Shown: positions 36,641 to 46,092, counted from the stretch's first letter. The stretch is DNA of 64,000 nucleotides from JACOTK01 sp963743945 (GCA_963743945.1 CAVURO010000001.1:124001-188000); one strand, 5' to 3'. The notes: generated by a model from the letters alone, not told the origin. Program-made: numbers and translations.

Positions 36641-36835
36641 GACCTGCGTGTTGATACCGACCCGAACCTCGGAACGGTGCCGGCAACGTGGTCCTGGTTC
36701 GACGCCGAGACTACATGCAGTGACGAATCGACGCCTTCCCAGGGGATTGAAACGGGGACCGGGTCATGTCGTAGCCTGAACCCAGGTGAGTCGGACCGAC
36801 TGTTCAGGCATGAACGTCACCCACGTACCGAAACC

Positions 36836-36843
36836 GAAAGGGG
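36836..36843 (+). promoter_or_regulatory. Ribosome-binding site fixing the EncFtn start
   Basis: GAAAGGGG lies five bases before ATG 36849. Two in-frame ATGs further upstream (36786 region and 36810) lack such a site, so the shorter protein is preferred; its numbering then matches characterised encapsulated ferritins. Confidence 0.75.
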
Positions 36844-36848
36844 CATCG

Positions 36849-37163
36849 ATGGGCGCTGCCGGCATGGGTTACCACGAGGACGAGGCCGCGCTTCCCGCGA
36901 CGGTGAAGAACCGGCATCGAGCGATCGTCTCGATCATGGAAGAGCTGGAGGCGATGGACTGGTATGACCAGCGCGTTGCCGCCACGGGTGACCCGACGTT
37001 GGCCGAGGTTTTGGCCCACAACCGCGACGAGGAGAAGGAGCACATGGCCATGACCCTCGAATGGCTCCGGCGAAACGATCCGACCCTTGACACGATGCTT
37101 CGGCGTTATCTGTTCACGGATCAACCGATCACGGCCATCGAAGGGGAGCCCGAACGGCCGTAG
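36849..37163 (+). CDS. Encapsulated-ferritin-like protein (EncFtn), no encapsulin nearby
   Basis: A 104-residue ferritin-like protein of the EncFtn family, which oxidises iron inside encapsulin shells. Iron ligands known from the Rhodospirillum rubrum protein are in the same positions: E32, E62 and H65, with E31 and E34 at the entry site, in SIMEELEAMDWYDQRV and LAHNRDEEKEHMAMTLEWLRR. EncFtn genes usually lie next to the shell gene and end in a short cargo peptide. Here the C-terminus (TAIEGEPERP) has no such peptide and no encapsulin is present in the window. Upstream 36641-36848 is the divergent promoter region shared with the deacetylase gene; I see no further gene there. Confidence 0.88.
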   Translation: MGAAGMGYHEDEAALPATVKNRHRAIVSIMEELEAMDWYDQRVAATGDPTLAEVLAHNRDEEKEHMAMTLEWLRRNDPTLDTMLRRYLFTDQPITAIEGEPERP

Positions 37164-37309
37164 CGCTCCCGACGTCAATCCCCCAAGGCTGCCCATCCCA
37201 CGGAGCCGACACGATCAGGGAGCGGTGCCGTTGTCGGCAATCAACGAATGGGGCATGTGTACCATCTGCAGTACCGCAACGAGAGGCTTCGGATCGAGGA
37301 GGCCCGACG

Positions 37310-37882
37310 ATGGGACCAGGTGATCGTGATGACCGAGGGCAGCCGCCGGACCCTCCGGTGACCGACGGTACGTTGACCTCAGACCCCTCTCGTACGCTCG
37401 ATCATGCCGACCGCTTCGTCCGGGTCATGGACAACGCGGTGGTCGTGGTCACCGCGGCCGATGGCTCGCAACGCTCGGGGTGCCTTGTCGGTTTCGCCAC
37501 GCAGGTCAGCATCAGGCCCTGGCGGATCATGGCCGCCCTTTCGAAGGAAAACCACACCTTCTCGGTGGCACAACGCGCCGAGCACCTGGTGTTGCACCTG
37601 ATCACGGACCGGGACCGACCCATGGCACGACTGTTCGGTGAGCTCACGGGTGACGACATCGACAAGCTCGCCCTCGTCCCGTGCACGGAGGGCCCCGGGC
37701 ACACGGTCATGGTCCGAGGGCTCGCGGGGTTGATCACCCGCGTGGTCGACCGCGTCGATTTCGGTGACCACGTGGGACACGTGCTCGAGCCTGTCGGATC
37801 GTTTGGGCCCGACCCCGGTGATCGACGCTCCATGACGATGAACGACGTTGCCGAAATCGAGCCCGGCCACCCACGGAACTGA
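37310..37882 (+). CDS. Flavin reductase-like FMN-binding protein
   Basis: A 190-residue split-barrel protein of the flavin reductase-like family. The core (about 35-110) includes VVVVTAADGSQRSGCLVGFATQ followed by PWRIMAALSKENHTFSVA, the usual FMN-contact region. It may reduce flavin for a partner oxygenase, or reduce iron. The first 30 residues are a non-conserved Asp/Pro-rich tail; GAGGAGG 7 bases before ATG 37310 supports that start. It lies 146 bases after the EncFtn gene; supply of electrons for iron release is a speculative link. Confidence 0.82.
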   Translation: MGPGDRDDRGQPPDPPVTDGTLTSDPSRTLDHADRFVRVMDNAVVVVTAADGSQRSGCLVGFATQVSIRPWRIMAALSKENHTFSVAQRAEHLVLHLITDRDRPMARLFGELTGDDIDKLALVPCTEGPGHTVMVRGLAGLITRVVDRVDFGDHVGHVLEPVGSFGPDPGDRRSMTMNDVAEIEPGHPRN

Positions 37883-37932
37883 CAGGCGATCCGGCGAAAT
37901 CCGAGGCCTGCCGGGAACGGTCGCGGGAACCG

Positions 37933-40086
37933 CTACTTGATGAGCGGGTCCCGAGGTAGGCCGAGGATACGTTCGCCGATCTGGGAGCGCTTGATCTCCG
38001 AGGTGCCGCCGGCGATGGACATGGCCCGATGCATCAGCACCAACATGTTGCTCAGGCTCGAGGCGCCGTCCATGAAGGCGACGTCGGGGCCGTTGAGCTC
38101 GGTCAGGATCGCTGCGGTCTCGTGGCCGAGCTCGGAAAGCACCAGCTTGGTGATGGAGCCCTCCGGCCCTGGTTCGGCGCCGGAGACGGCGCGATTGGCG
38201 CTGCGGAGGTTGAGCAGACCGATGGCATGGTGCTGGGCGATGTAACGACCGACGCGCGCAGCGCCGCCCGTGAGGCGATCAGGGTTGGCGTCGAAGGGCC
38301 CGACCAGCGCCTTGCCGGGCATGGACAGCCCACCCTGGCCACCGCCGATGCTCACGCTCTCGTTGCCGAGTGTGGCCCTCGCCACGGTCCAGCCTCCGTC
38401 GACGGGCCCGACCACATCATCATCGGGAACGAAGACATCGTTGAAGAAGACCTCGTTGAACTCCGATGCCCCCATCGTCATCTTCAGGGGTCGGACCTCG
38501 ACGCCCTCGGCATGCATGTCGATGACCATGGTGGTGATGCCGTCGTGCTTGGGGACGTCGGGGTTGGTTCGCACCGTGGCGAACCCCATGCCCGAGACGT
38601 GAGCGCCACTGGTCCACACCTTCTGGCCGTTGACCAACCATCCGCCGTCCACTCGCGTTGCCTTGGTCTTGATCCCGGCAGCATCCGACCCCGCATCGGG
38701 CTCACTGAAGAGCTGGCACCAGATCACCTCTTGGGTGAGTGCCGGCCTGACCCATCGCTCCACCTGGTCCGGATTGGCGTACTGGATGAGGGTAAGGATG
38801 TTCCACCCGGTGATGCCGTAGTTGGGACGCTGGATCCCGGCTGCGTCGAACTCCTGCTCGACGACGAGTTGCTCGATGGCCCCCGCCGAGCGCCCATGGG
38901 GCTTCGGCCAGTGAGGCATGACGTAGCCGGTCTCGATCAGCCTGGTCCGTTGCTCCGTGGCGGGCAGGCCCTTGATGCTCTCGGCGAAGGCCCGGACCTC
39001 CGTGCGGATCGGCTCCGCCTCGGGGGGCAGCTCGATGGCCTTGGCCCGCACGACTCCTGCCCGGGTGAGGTCCACCAGGTCGGAAGCCGCGATGCCGGGC
39101 GTCAGAATGCTGAGCAACGTGGTCGCTCGACGCATGAACAGGTGGGCGTCGTGTTCCCAGGTGATCGAGATGCCGCCGTGCACCTGGGTGTTCAGGTTGG
39201 CGCAGAGGTCGGCGGCGGGCGCAGCCAGGGAGGCGGCGATGGCCGCGGTGTAGCTCAGCTGGTCGCCTCCGGTTGCTGCGGCGCGAGCGGCATCCCACAC
39301 CGCCGAGGTTGCCAGCTCCGTGGCCACGGCCATGTCGGCGCAATGGTGTTTCACGGCTTGGAACATGCCGATCGGACGCCCGAACTGGATCCGCTCCTTG
39401 GCGTAGCCGGCGGCGAGTCGGGTGCACTCCCCCGCCAGGCCCACCGCCTCGGCCGAGAGGATCAACCGTGCCAGGTCGACAAGCGTCCGGCGACCTCCTC
39501 GAACAACCGTTGCCTCGGCGCCGTCAAGCGTCACCCGAGCGGAGCGCCGCGTCGAGTCCATGTTGGGCGGCGTCTCGACGACAACGCCCCCTGCCACCTC
39601 GATGATGACCAGGTCGTCACCGGCCGGAACGAGCAACAGGTGCGCAAGACCGCCACCCAGAACCGTGCCCGCAGCGCCGGTGGCCTTGGATCCGCTGACG
39701 ACGACCGATCCGCCGAGCCCGATGCCGGCGTTGATCGTCCCGTCGGCCAGACCCGGAAGGAACTTGGCCTTCGTGGCGTCGTCGCCTGCTGCGGTGATCA
39801 CCGCGCCGGCGATCACCGTGGGCACGAACGGACCCGGCGCGACAGCTCGACCCATCTCCTCCACCACGACCACGAGTTCCTCGAGCGTGTAGCCCGAGCC
39901 GCCGTACTGCTCGGGGATGTGGAGCCCGAGCCAGCCCAGATTGACGAGGTCACCCCAGAACGGAGGCATCGGTTCGGTCTTGGACTCCAGCAGGTCCCGA
40001 GCGGCGCGACGAGCGTCGCGCTTGAGAAGGAAGTCCGCTGCAGTATCGGCGAGGGCCCGGTGGTCATCAGTGATGGCGATTGACAT
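37933..40086 (-). CDS. Fused two-domain acyl-CoA dehydrogenase (FadE34-like)
   Basis: A 717-residue protein made of two acyl-CoA dehydrogenase units in tandem. The N-terminal unit (1-350) ends with LNTQVHGGISITWEHDAHLFMRRA; the C-terminal unit (about 360-717) has CQLFSEPDAGSDAAG, GQKVWTSGAHV and the terminal GGTSEIKRSQIGERILGLPRD. It resembles M. tuberculosis FadE34 (ChsE3), a fused enzyme acting on steroid side-chain CoA esters, whose relatives are otherwise alpha2beta2 heterotetramers. ATG 40086 starts the conserved MSIAITDDHRAL. No other steroid gene is in the window, so the substrate is open. Bases 40087-40386 hold no gene that I can support. Confidence 0.88.
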   Translation of the reverse strand: MSIAITDDHRALADTAADFLLKRDARRAARDLLESKTEPMPPFWGDLVNLGWLGLHIPEQYGGSGYTLEELVVVVEEMGRAVAPGPFVPTVIAGAVITAAGDDATKAKFLPGLADGTINAGIGLGGSVVVSGSKATGAAGTVLGGGLAHLLLVPAGDDLVIIEVAGGVVVETPPNMDSTRRSARVTLDGAEATVVRGGRRTLVDLARLILSAEAVGLAGECTRLAAGYAKERIQFGRPIGMFQAVKHHCADMAVATELATSAVWDAARAAATGGDQLSYTAAIAASLAAPAADLCANLNTQVHGGISITWEHDAHLFMRRATTLLSILTPGIAASDLVDLTRAGVVRAKAIELPPEAEPIRTEVRAFAESIKGLPATEQRTRLIETGYVMPHWPKPHGRSAGAIEQLVVEQEFDAAGIQRPNYGITGWNILTLIQYANPDQVERWVRPALTQEVIWCQLFSEPDAGSDAAGIKTKATRVDGGWLVNGQKVWTSGAHVSGMGFATVRTNPDVPKHDGITTMVIDMHAEGVEVRPLKMTMGASEFNEVFFNDVFVPDDDVVGPVDGGWTVARATLGNESVSIGGGQGGLSMPGKALVGPFDANPDRLTGGAARVGRYIAQHHAIGLLNLRSANRAVSGAEPGPEGSITKLVLSELGHETAAILTELNGPDVAFMDGASSLSNMLVLMHRAMSIAGGTSEIKRSQIGERILGLPRDPLIK

Positions 40087-40386
40087 GGCGACGACCCTAT
40101 GCCGTACTCCCACGTCGACGCCAGAATCGGGAGTTGGTTCCGGTGGACGCTCCAGTCGAACTCCCTGCCGGCAGACCTGGTCCGCAGCATCAGGGTGACG
40201 CGAAGGCTGCAGGAGTTGGGCGACCTGTCCTGCCTCCTTCAGGGGTGGAGTCGTCGTCTCGAAGGTTCACGCTCCGGCCAACCCCTGGTCGACGTCGCGC
40301 CATCTTCCCGCCATCTCGGTCTTGGAGGATGTCAGGGTTCACCGGGCCCATCGGGGGCCCACCGGCCCGATCACAAGGAGCAACCC

Positions 40387-41412
40387 ATGCAACCGCGCAC
40401 CATGATCGCCACATTGGCCGCACTCGGCGCGCTCGGCGCCCCGATCAGCGTCGGAGCCTTGGCCGACACCACCACGTCCCACGGAGCCAACGGCGGCATC
40501 ACCATGGCCATCCTGGGTGACACACCCTACGGCGACGCCCAGCTCGGGGAGTTTCCCGCACTCGTCGCCGCCATCAACGCCGATCCGAGGGTGCGAGCCA
40601 TCGCCCATGTCGGCGACATCAAGAACGGCAGCAGCCCCTGTACGACCGAGTACTTCGAGACCATTCGCAACCAGTTCGACACCTTCGAGGATCCACTCCT
40701 CTACACCCCCGGCGACAATGAATGGACGGACTGCCATCGTTCGGCCGCCGGTGGGTACGACCCCCTGGAGCGCCTCGATGCGGTGCGCGACGTCTTCTTC
40801 TCCTCGCCGGGCATGGCCCAGGGCGGCCATCCTCGTCGGGTCCTGAGCCAGGCGTTCGACAACGACCACAGCACCTATGTCGAGAATCAGCGATGGATCG
40901 ACAAGCGCGTGGTGTTCTCGATGGTTCATGTCGTGGGAAGCAACAACGACCTTGCCCCCTGGTTCGGGGCTGCGGAGACCGTCGAGCAGAGTGGCCGTCG
41001 CCTCGCCGAGGTCTCGGCTCGCACTGCTGCCGCTCTCGACTGGATCGACAAGACCTTTGATGCAGCAGCGAAGACCAGGGCCGCCGGCGTGGCTCTTTTC
41101 ATGCAGGCCGACATGTGGGATGCCTATTCGGTTGCCAACGACCTACCGCTCGACGGATTCACCCCCATCGTGCACCGCATCGCCGAACGGGCCCGTGCGT
41201 TCGCCAAGCCGGTCCTTTTGGTCCAGGGCGACTCCCACCAATACCTCGTGGACAACCCGATCGCGTCGGGTGACCCGATCCACGGCGTGGTCGAGCCCGT
41301 ACCCAACCTCACCCGCATCGTCGTGCCGGGAGCCACGGCTGGTGAATGGCTTCGTCTGAAGGTCGACCCCAAGAACCCCGAGGTGTTCTCCTGGGAAGTC
41401 GTCGCGGTTTGA
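40387..41412 (+). CDS. Secreted metallophosphoesterase-like protein
   Basis: A 341-residue exported protein. A signal peptide covers about 1-26 (ATLAALGALGAPISVGALA). The calcineurin-like fold begins ITMAILGDTPYGD, with HVGDIKNG and TPGDNEWTDC giving metal Asp, His and Asn, and a late VQGDSHQYLVD supplying the distal His. It probably hydrolyses a phosphoester outside the cell. AAGGAG precedes ATG 40387 at normal distance; the 5' region has the GC-rich inverted repeat gggcccatcgggggccc at about 40347-40363. It stands alone between fadE and steB. Confidence 0.82.
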   Translation: MQPRTMIATLAALGALGAPISVGALADTTTSHGANGGITMAILGDTPYGDAQLGEFPALVAAINADPRVRAIAHVGDIKNGSSPCTTEYFETIRNQFDTFEDPLLYTPGDNEWTDCHRSAAGGYDPLERLDAVRDVFFSSPGMAQGGHPRRVLSQAFDNDHSTYVENQRWIDKRVVFSMVHVVGSNNDLAPWFGAAETVEQSGRRLAEVSARTAAALDWIDKTFDAAAKTRAAGVALFMQADMWDAYSVANDLPLDGFTPIVHRIAERARAFAKPVLLVQGDSHQYLVDNPIASGDPIHGVVEPVPNLTRIVVPGATAGEWLRLKVDPKNPEVFSWEVVAV

Positions 41413-41442
41413 CCCGCCCCCGCGAAGCCTGTCGAGCGGTCC

Positions 41443-42444
41443 TCAGTCGCCCGGGGCAGGAGGCGGGAGCGGGGGGATCAGACGCGAGGCGCCCGGGCCC
41501 GAGCCGTAGTGGCCGACCGCGTCGACGCCAAGATCACGCAGGGCAAGGAGGCAGGCCGTTCGCCCGATCGGCTCATCGAGGTTGTCGACCGTGGAGAACC
41601 GTCCCGCCGGCGATTTGTCGTCCCGAAGTGACTCGATGAGGCGTGCCCGCTCGGGCTGGTCCGTGACCGCCGCCTCGGCCACCACGAGATCGATCGGCGC
41701 CTGCTCCCCACCGACGAGGGCTCGGGTCAAGGTTGCGACGGTCTCCCCCACGGCCTTGTCGGCGGCGGTGACCTCATCGTCGGGACTGCTCCCGCCCTGG
41801 TTTCCCGGCGCCACCGCCAGGACGATGCGAGTCCCCGGCCCGATGGCAGGCGCCTCGCCGCCGCCCTCGGCGTCGAGTTCGAGGAAGTCGGCGTCGGTCA
41901 GTGCGGTCGGCAGGCCTGCGTCAGGGGTGACCTCGCCGAGCGCGAGCGATCGCAAGGCGGCTCCGAGGCGCTCCAGGCCGACGCGGCGCAGCCGGGTTGG
42001 GGACTTCTCATCGACCCCGAGCAGCTCCCCCAGGGACTTCTGCTCGTCGGGATCGTGGAGTTGGAACCGCTCGGTCAGCCATAGGGTCGCCACTACTCGG
42101 GCATTTGCCTGTGCCAGTCCCTCGATGAGCTCCTTGCGTCCGGACGGTTCGTTGCCCCGTATGCCCAACAGCAGAACCGGGACATCGAGCAACGAGCCCG
42201 CCACGAGCCGATCGCCCGCCTCCCGGGCCATCTGGGAGCTCGCCTGTCGAAGATCGTCGAGATCACCGCTGACCTTGCGGTTCGCCGCTCGGGCATTGGT
42301 GAGATTCGTGTCCAGTCGATCCTGCTGGGCCTCGAGGGTCTCGACGGTGACGCGGTCGATGACCGTGCTCCCCATCACCACGCCGATCGCGAGCGCCAGG
42401 AAGACCGCCACGAGCGAGACGATGTGATAGCGGAAGTTCACCAT
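41443..42444 (-). CDS. steB: SteB/MctB-family envelope protein
   Basis: A 333-residue protein with one N-terminal membrane helix (about 6-28: HIVSLVAVFLALAIGVVMGS), a coiled-coil stretch (about 38-75) and an external alpha/beta domain. This is the DUF3186 family of mycobacterial Rv1698 (MctB, copper resistance) and corynebacterial SteB, which works with SteA to activate the RipA cell-separation hydrolase. Its location right after steA supports the SteB role. GTG 42459 is an alternative start, but homologues begin MVNFRYH. The C-terminus is Pro-rich. Confidence 0.88.
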   Translation of the reverse strand: MVNFRYHIVSLVAVFLALAIGVVMGSTVIDRVTVETLEAQQDRLDTNLTNARAANRKVSGDLDDLRQASSQMAREAGDRLVAGSLLDVPVLLLGIRGNEPSGRKELIEGLAQANARVVATLWLTERFQLHDPDEQKSLGELLGVDEKSPTRLRRVGLERLGAALRSLALGEVTPDAGLPTALTDADFLELDAEGGGEAPAIGPGTRIVLAVAPGNQGGSSPDDEVTAADKAVGETVATLTRALVGGEQAPIDLVVAEAAVTDQPERARLIESLRDDKSPAGRFSTVDNLDEPIGRTACLLALRDLGVDAVGHYGSGPGASRLIPPLPPPAPGD

Positions 42445-42462
42445 GGGATGTGGATTCACCCT

Positions 42463-45213
42463 TTACCTGAGGGAAAGCCAGAGGCTTTCGAGAAAGAGCT
42501 TCGCCGGCTGGCTCACGGCCGTCACCACCAGCAGGGCGACCAGCGCCGACGCGACGAGGGCCAGCATGTCACGTTTGCGGACTCGTGACTCGTACAGGCG
42601 ACTGACTCCCTTCGCATCCACGAGGATCGGACCGATCTTCATCCGCACCAGGAAGGTCGAGGCCATGCCGGCACGACCCTTGTCGAGGAACTCCACCATC
42701 GAGTTGTGGGTGCCGACGGCGACGATCAACGCCGCTCCGCCCTCGAAGGCCATCAACATGGCGATGTCCTCACTCGTCCCCGGCGCCTCGAAGATGTGGT
42801 GCTTCAGCCCGAGCTCGACGAGGCGATCGGCCCCGGGCGCACGGCCTCCCGGATAGGCATGGACCACCAGCTTCGCGCCACAACGAAGTGCGGTCTCCGA
42901 GACCGAATCCATGTCGCCGATGATGATGTCCGGGCGGCGTCCGATATCGAGGAGGGCATCCGCACCGCCGTCGACCCCGATGAGCAGCGGATGCTGTTCG
43001 CCCAGATAACCGCCGCGTTTCAGCGCGGCGAGGTCCTCGCGGTAGTCCGCACCGCGCACGACCACGAGCGCATGACGATTGGTGAAGTCGACGCCGATGT
43101 CGGGAGGCTGGGGTGGATCGAGTATCAGGTGACGCTCCTCACGGAGATACTCGAGCGTGTTGGTGGCGAAGCGCTCGAGCTCGTCGCCCATCGTCTCCTT
43201 GGCCGCCTCGATGCGCTTCTCGAGCGATGCAAGCGTCTGGCGGTCGCCCACCCCGCTCCAGTGCTCCGACACCAGGCGGCACTCGTCGATGGTGAGACGC
43301 TCGCCGTCCACGAGTGCGTCCATGATCTCGACACCGACGCCGTCGAGCAGGGGTATGCCTGCGGCGGCGATGAGCAACGGTCCCATGTTCGGGTAGCGAC
43401 CCGAGATCGAGGCCGACGCGTTGACGACCGCTGCGACGCCCGCCTCGACGAGACCCTCGGCGGCGACGCGATCGAGGTCGAGATGATCGATCACCGCGAT
43501 CTCACCCGGACGGAGCTCCCGGATGAGATCCTTCGTCCGACGGCTGACACGAGCGGTGCCCACCAACCTGGATGGATCGACGTGACGCGCCATCAAGGGA
43601 ACTCGACCCTCTGCCGCGATGTCGAGCAGCTCCCTTGCGTGTTCACGGGCCGTGTCGCTGTCCGGGCGGCCCGAGAGCATCCGAGACAGCTCGATGACGC
43701 GATCGTCGAGGTCCACCAGGTCGGCCTGAGCGACAGTGCGGCCCTCGACATCGGACTTGGTCACCGCTATCTGGGCATCCGCACATGCCGCCACCTGGGC
43801 GAGATGGGTCACCACCAGAACCTGGGCGTCTCGTGCAACCGATGCCAGAGCCTGGCCGACCACCTGTGCCGCCTCGCCTCCTATCCCGGCGTCGACCTCA
43901 TCGAAGATCAGCGTCGTGTGGGTCCCGGTGGAATCGTCGCCGCCCTTCCGGCTGTCGAGCAGCGCAAGGCGCAGCGCCAGCATCGTGCGGGCCAACTCGC
44001 CACCCGAGGCCGCCTTCGCCAGGGGCGCGAAATCCTCCCCCGCATTTGCCGCAAGCAGGTACTGCACCCGTTCCCCGGCATCGCCATCGACCTCGACACG
44101 GAATCGAGCCTGAGGCATGGCGAGCGTCACCAGGATCTCCTCCACCGCGGACGCAAAGCCCGGGGCGGCCGAACGTCGAGCCGTCGCGACCTTCTCCGCC
44201 TCCGACGCGAGCTCCTCGAGGGCCCGCTGACGCTGTGCCTCGAGCTCGGCGACCTGTTGGTCATGCGAGGACAACTCCTCGAGACGCATGCGGGCATGGT
44301 CCGCATACGCGATCACCTCACCCAGCGTCTCGCCGTACCTCCGACGCAGCTCTCGCAGCAGCCTGCGTCGCCGACGCACCTCCTCCAGCGCCTGCGGATC
44401 ATCCTCGAGTCGCTCGCCGGCGGTTCGCAGCTCGGTGGTGATGTCATCGAGCTCCGCGCTGACCGCTCGCAGTCGCCGCTCGATTCCGGAAAAGGGTCCT
44501 CGGCCTCCGAGGAGATGCAGTGTCTCGCCGATGAGCTCGGCCGCCCCGCCGTCGCGTGCAAGCCGGTCATGGGAGAGAGCGGCTGCCTCGCGATGGGCAA
44601 AGATGTCGGCCAACGTCTCCTCGGCAACCTCCAACGCCGTTTCCTCGTCGGGATCGACCAAACCTGCCGCATCGATCTCCTCGAGCTGGTAGCTCAGCAG
44701 ATCCATCTCGCGTGCACGTTCCCGCGAATCACCGCCCAGACCGGCCAGGGCGGCATCGACTTCCGCAAGACGACCTCGTGCTGCGTGAAGCGCATCGAGG
44801 TCAACTCCGGCGAACCGGTCCAGTGCGTCGCGCTGCACGGCGGTGGCGAGCAGCGACTGATGGGCGTGTTGACCGTGCAGATCGACCAGGCGGGCTCCCA
44901 CCTCCGCGAGGGTGGCCACCGGAACCATGCGTCCGTCCAGGTAGGAGCGCGAACGCCCCTGAAGCGGCACGACACGGCTCAACACGAACTCGTCACCGTC
45001 CTCGGCGACGAATCGACCCTCGACTCTCGCCTCGCTCGCGCCGTTGCGCACGATCCCGGCGTCCGCCCGCCCCCCGACGAGCAGTTCGACGGCGACGACC
45101 AGGAGGGTCTTGCCCGCGCCGGTCTCACCGGTCAGCGCGGTCATGCCCGGCCCGAGCGTCAACGAGAGGTCGGCGATCACCCCCAGGTCACGAACTGCGA
45201 GCTCGACCAGCAT
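42463..45213 (-). CDS. RecN-SteA fusion protein
   Basis: One uninterrupted 916-codon frame. Residues 1-535 are RecN, an SMC-like ATPase for double-strand break repair: Walker A GETGAGKT (29-36), coiled-coil arms, signature ASGGELARTMLALRLALLDS, Walker B IFDEVDAGIGG. Residues 541-916 are SteA: GTARVSRRTKDLIRELRPGEIAVIDHLDLDRV, a thiamine-pyrophosphokinase-like fold (GVDGGADALLDIGRRPDIIIGDMDSV) and a C-terminal membrane helix (LALVASALVALLVVTAV). In mycobacteria these are separate adjacent genes (Rv1696, Rv1697). An ATG at 43593 exactly at the junction could serve as an internal start for SteA alone. Steady reading frame and both domains complete argue against a simple pseudogene; an assembly indel at the junction is the other explanation. 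Confidence 0.88.
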   Translation of the reverse strand: MLVELAVRDLGVIADLSLTLGPGMTALTGETGAGKTLLVVAVELLVGGRADAGIVRNGASEARVEGRFVAEDGDEFVLSRVVPLQGRSRSYLDGRMVPVATLAEVGARLVDLHGQHAHQSLLATAVQRDALDRFAGVDLDALHAARGRLAEVDAALAGLGGDSRERAREMDLLSYQLEEIDAAGLVDPDEETALEVAEETLADIFAHREAAALSHDRLARDGGAAELIGETLHLLGGRGPFSGIERRLRAVSAELDDITTELRTAGERLEDDPQALEEVRRRRRLLRELRRRYGETLGEVIAYADHARMRLEELSSHDQQVAELEAQRQRALEELASEAEKVATARRSAAPGFASAVEEILVTLAMPQARFRVEVDGDAGERVQYLLAANAGEDFAPLAKAASGGELARTMLALRLALLDSRKGGDDSTGTHTTLIFDEVDAGIGGEAAQVVGQALASVARDAQVLVVTHLAQVAACADAQIAVTKSDVEGRTVAQADLVDLDDRVIELSRMLSGRPDSDTAREHARELLDIAAEGRVPLMARHVDPSRLVGTARVSRRTKDLIRELRPGEIAVIDHLDLDRVAAEGLVEAGVAAVVNASASISGRYPNMGPLLIAAAGIPLLDGVGVEIMDALVDGERLTIDECRLVSEHWSGVGDRQTLASLEKRIEAAKETMGDELERFATNTLEYLREERHLILDPPQPPDIGVDFTNRHALVVVRGADYREDLAALKRGGYLGEQHPLLIGVDGGADALLDIGRRPDIIIGDMDSVSETALRCGAKLVVHAYPGGRAPGADRLVELGLKHHIFEAPGTSEDIAMLMAFEGGAALIVAVGTHNSMVEFLDKGRAGMASTFLVRMKIGPILVDAKGVSRLYESRVRKRDMLALVASALVALLVVTAVSQPAKLFLESLWLSLR

Positions 45214-45219
45214 GGAGCC

Positions 45220-46092
45220 CTACATCCCCCCGCGTTCGTCGAGGCCGAACTTCGTCTTCAGGATGTTGATGAAGTTGCGCGGCCCGAACGTGACCAGCCG
45301 GGCCGGTCGATCGGCAGCCGTGCACACCACCGCATCACCTGCCTCGAGCTGTCCGAGGTTGGTGCCGTCGACCGACAGGGTCGCGGACCGATCGCCGATG
45401 ACCTCCAGGCGGATCACCGACGACGGGTCGAGGACAAGCGAGCGGTCGAAGATGGTGTGCGGGGCAACCGGCGTCAGCAGCAGAGCCCGATGGGTCGGCG
45501 CCATGATGGGCCCACCCGCAGACCACGCATAGGCGGTTGACCCTGTCGGTGTCGCGACGATGATGCCGTCCGCGTAGTAGGTCATCAGCGACTCGCCGTT
45601 GATCGAGACGCGCAGGCGCACCACCTGGCCGGCCGGGGTCTTGCCGACCACGGCCTCGTTGAGCGCCGAAAAGGTTCCCGACGCCGCTCCGGCGCCCGAT
45701 GGTGCGTCGATCGTCACGGCGAGGCGCATCCGTTGCTCGATGTCGTAGGAGCCCGCAAGGTAGCGCTTCAGCGCCACGCGCAACCCGGCAGGCTCGACCT
45801 CGGTCAGGTAGCCGAGTTGGCCCAGATTGATGCCGAGGACGGGCACGTCCCGATCGGCAACAAGATCGACCGAGCGCAACATCGTGCCATCGCCGCCGAG
45901 GCTGACAACCAGTCCAAGATCGTGCAGCAGCTCATCGTTGTTGCATCCGTGATCGGACAACCCCGCGTGGGACGCGTCGCCACTGGGAAGACGCACCTCA
46001 TGGCCCCGTGCCACGAGCCACGCGGTGGCGTCACGGACCAGCTCGACCGCCTCCCGACGCTGATGATGGAGCACGAAGGCAATGGTTGCCAT
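45220..46092 (-). CDS. nadK: NAD kinase
   Basis: A 290-residue ATP-NAD kinase producing NADP. The GGDGT motif (VVSLGGDGTMLRSV) lies at about 64-68, followed by VPVLGINLGQLGYLTEV, the NE/D motif SALNEAVVGK, and the glycine-rich DGIIVATPTGSTAYAWSAGG. It sits between tlyA (2 bases) and recN-steA (6 bases), the order I recall from M. tuberculosis (tlyA-ppnK-recN). Confidence 0.96.
   Translation of the reverse strand: MATIAFVLHHQRREAVELVRDATAWLVARGHEVRLPSGDASHAGLSDHGCNNDELLHDLGLVVSLGGDGTMLRSVDLVADRDVPVLGINLGQLGYLTEVEPAGLRVALKRYLAGSYDIEQRMRLAVTIDAPSGAGAASGTFSALNEAVVGKTPAGQVVRLRVSINGESLMTYYADGIIVATPTGSTAYAWSAGGPIMAPTHRALLLTPVAPHTIFDRSLVLDPSSVIRLEVIGDRSATLSVDGTNLGQLEAGDAVVCTAADRPARLVTFGPRNFINILKTKFGLDERGGM

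Noticed and set aside
36641..37309. Encapsulin shell gene or cargo peptide near EncFtn
   Set aside because: All frames around the ferritin gene were read; none has encapsulin features or an LGI-type tail.
40080..40386. Small gene in the 300-base gap before the metallophosphatase
   Set aside because: Open frames here have no conserved residues or ribosome site; the stretch looks like leader and promoter DNA.
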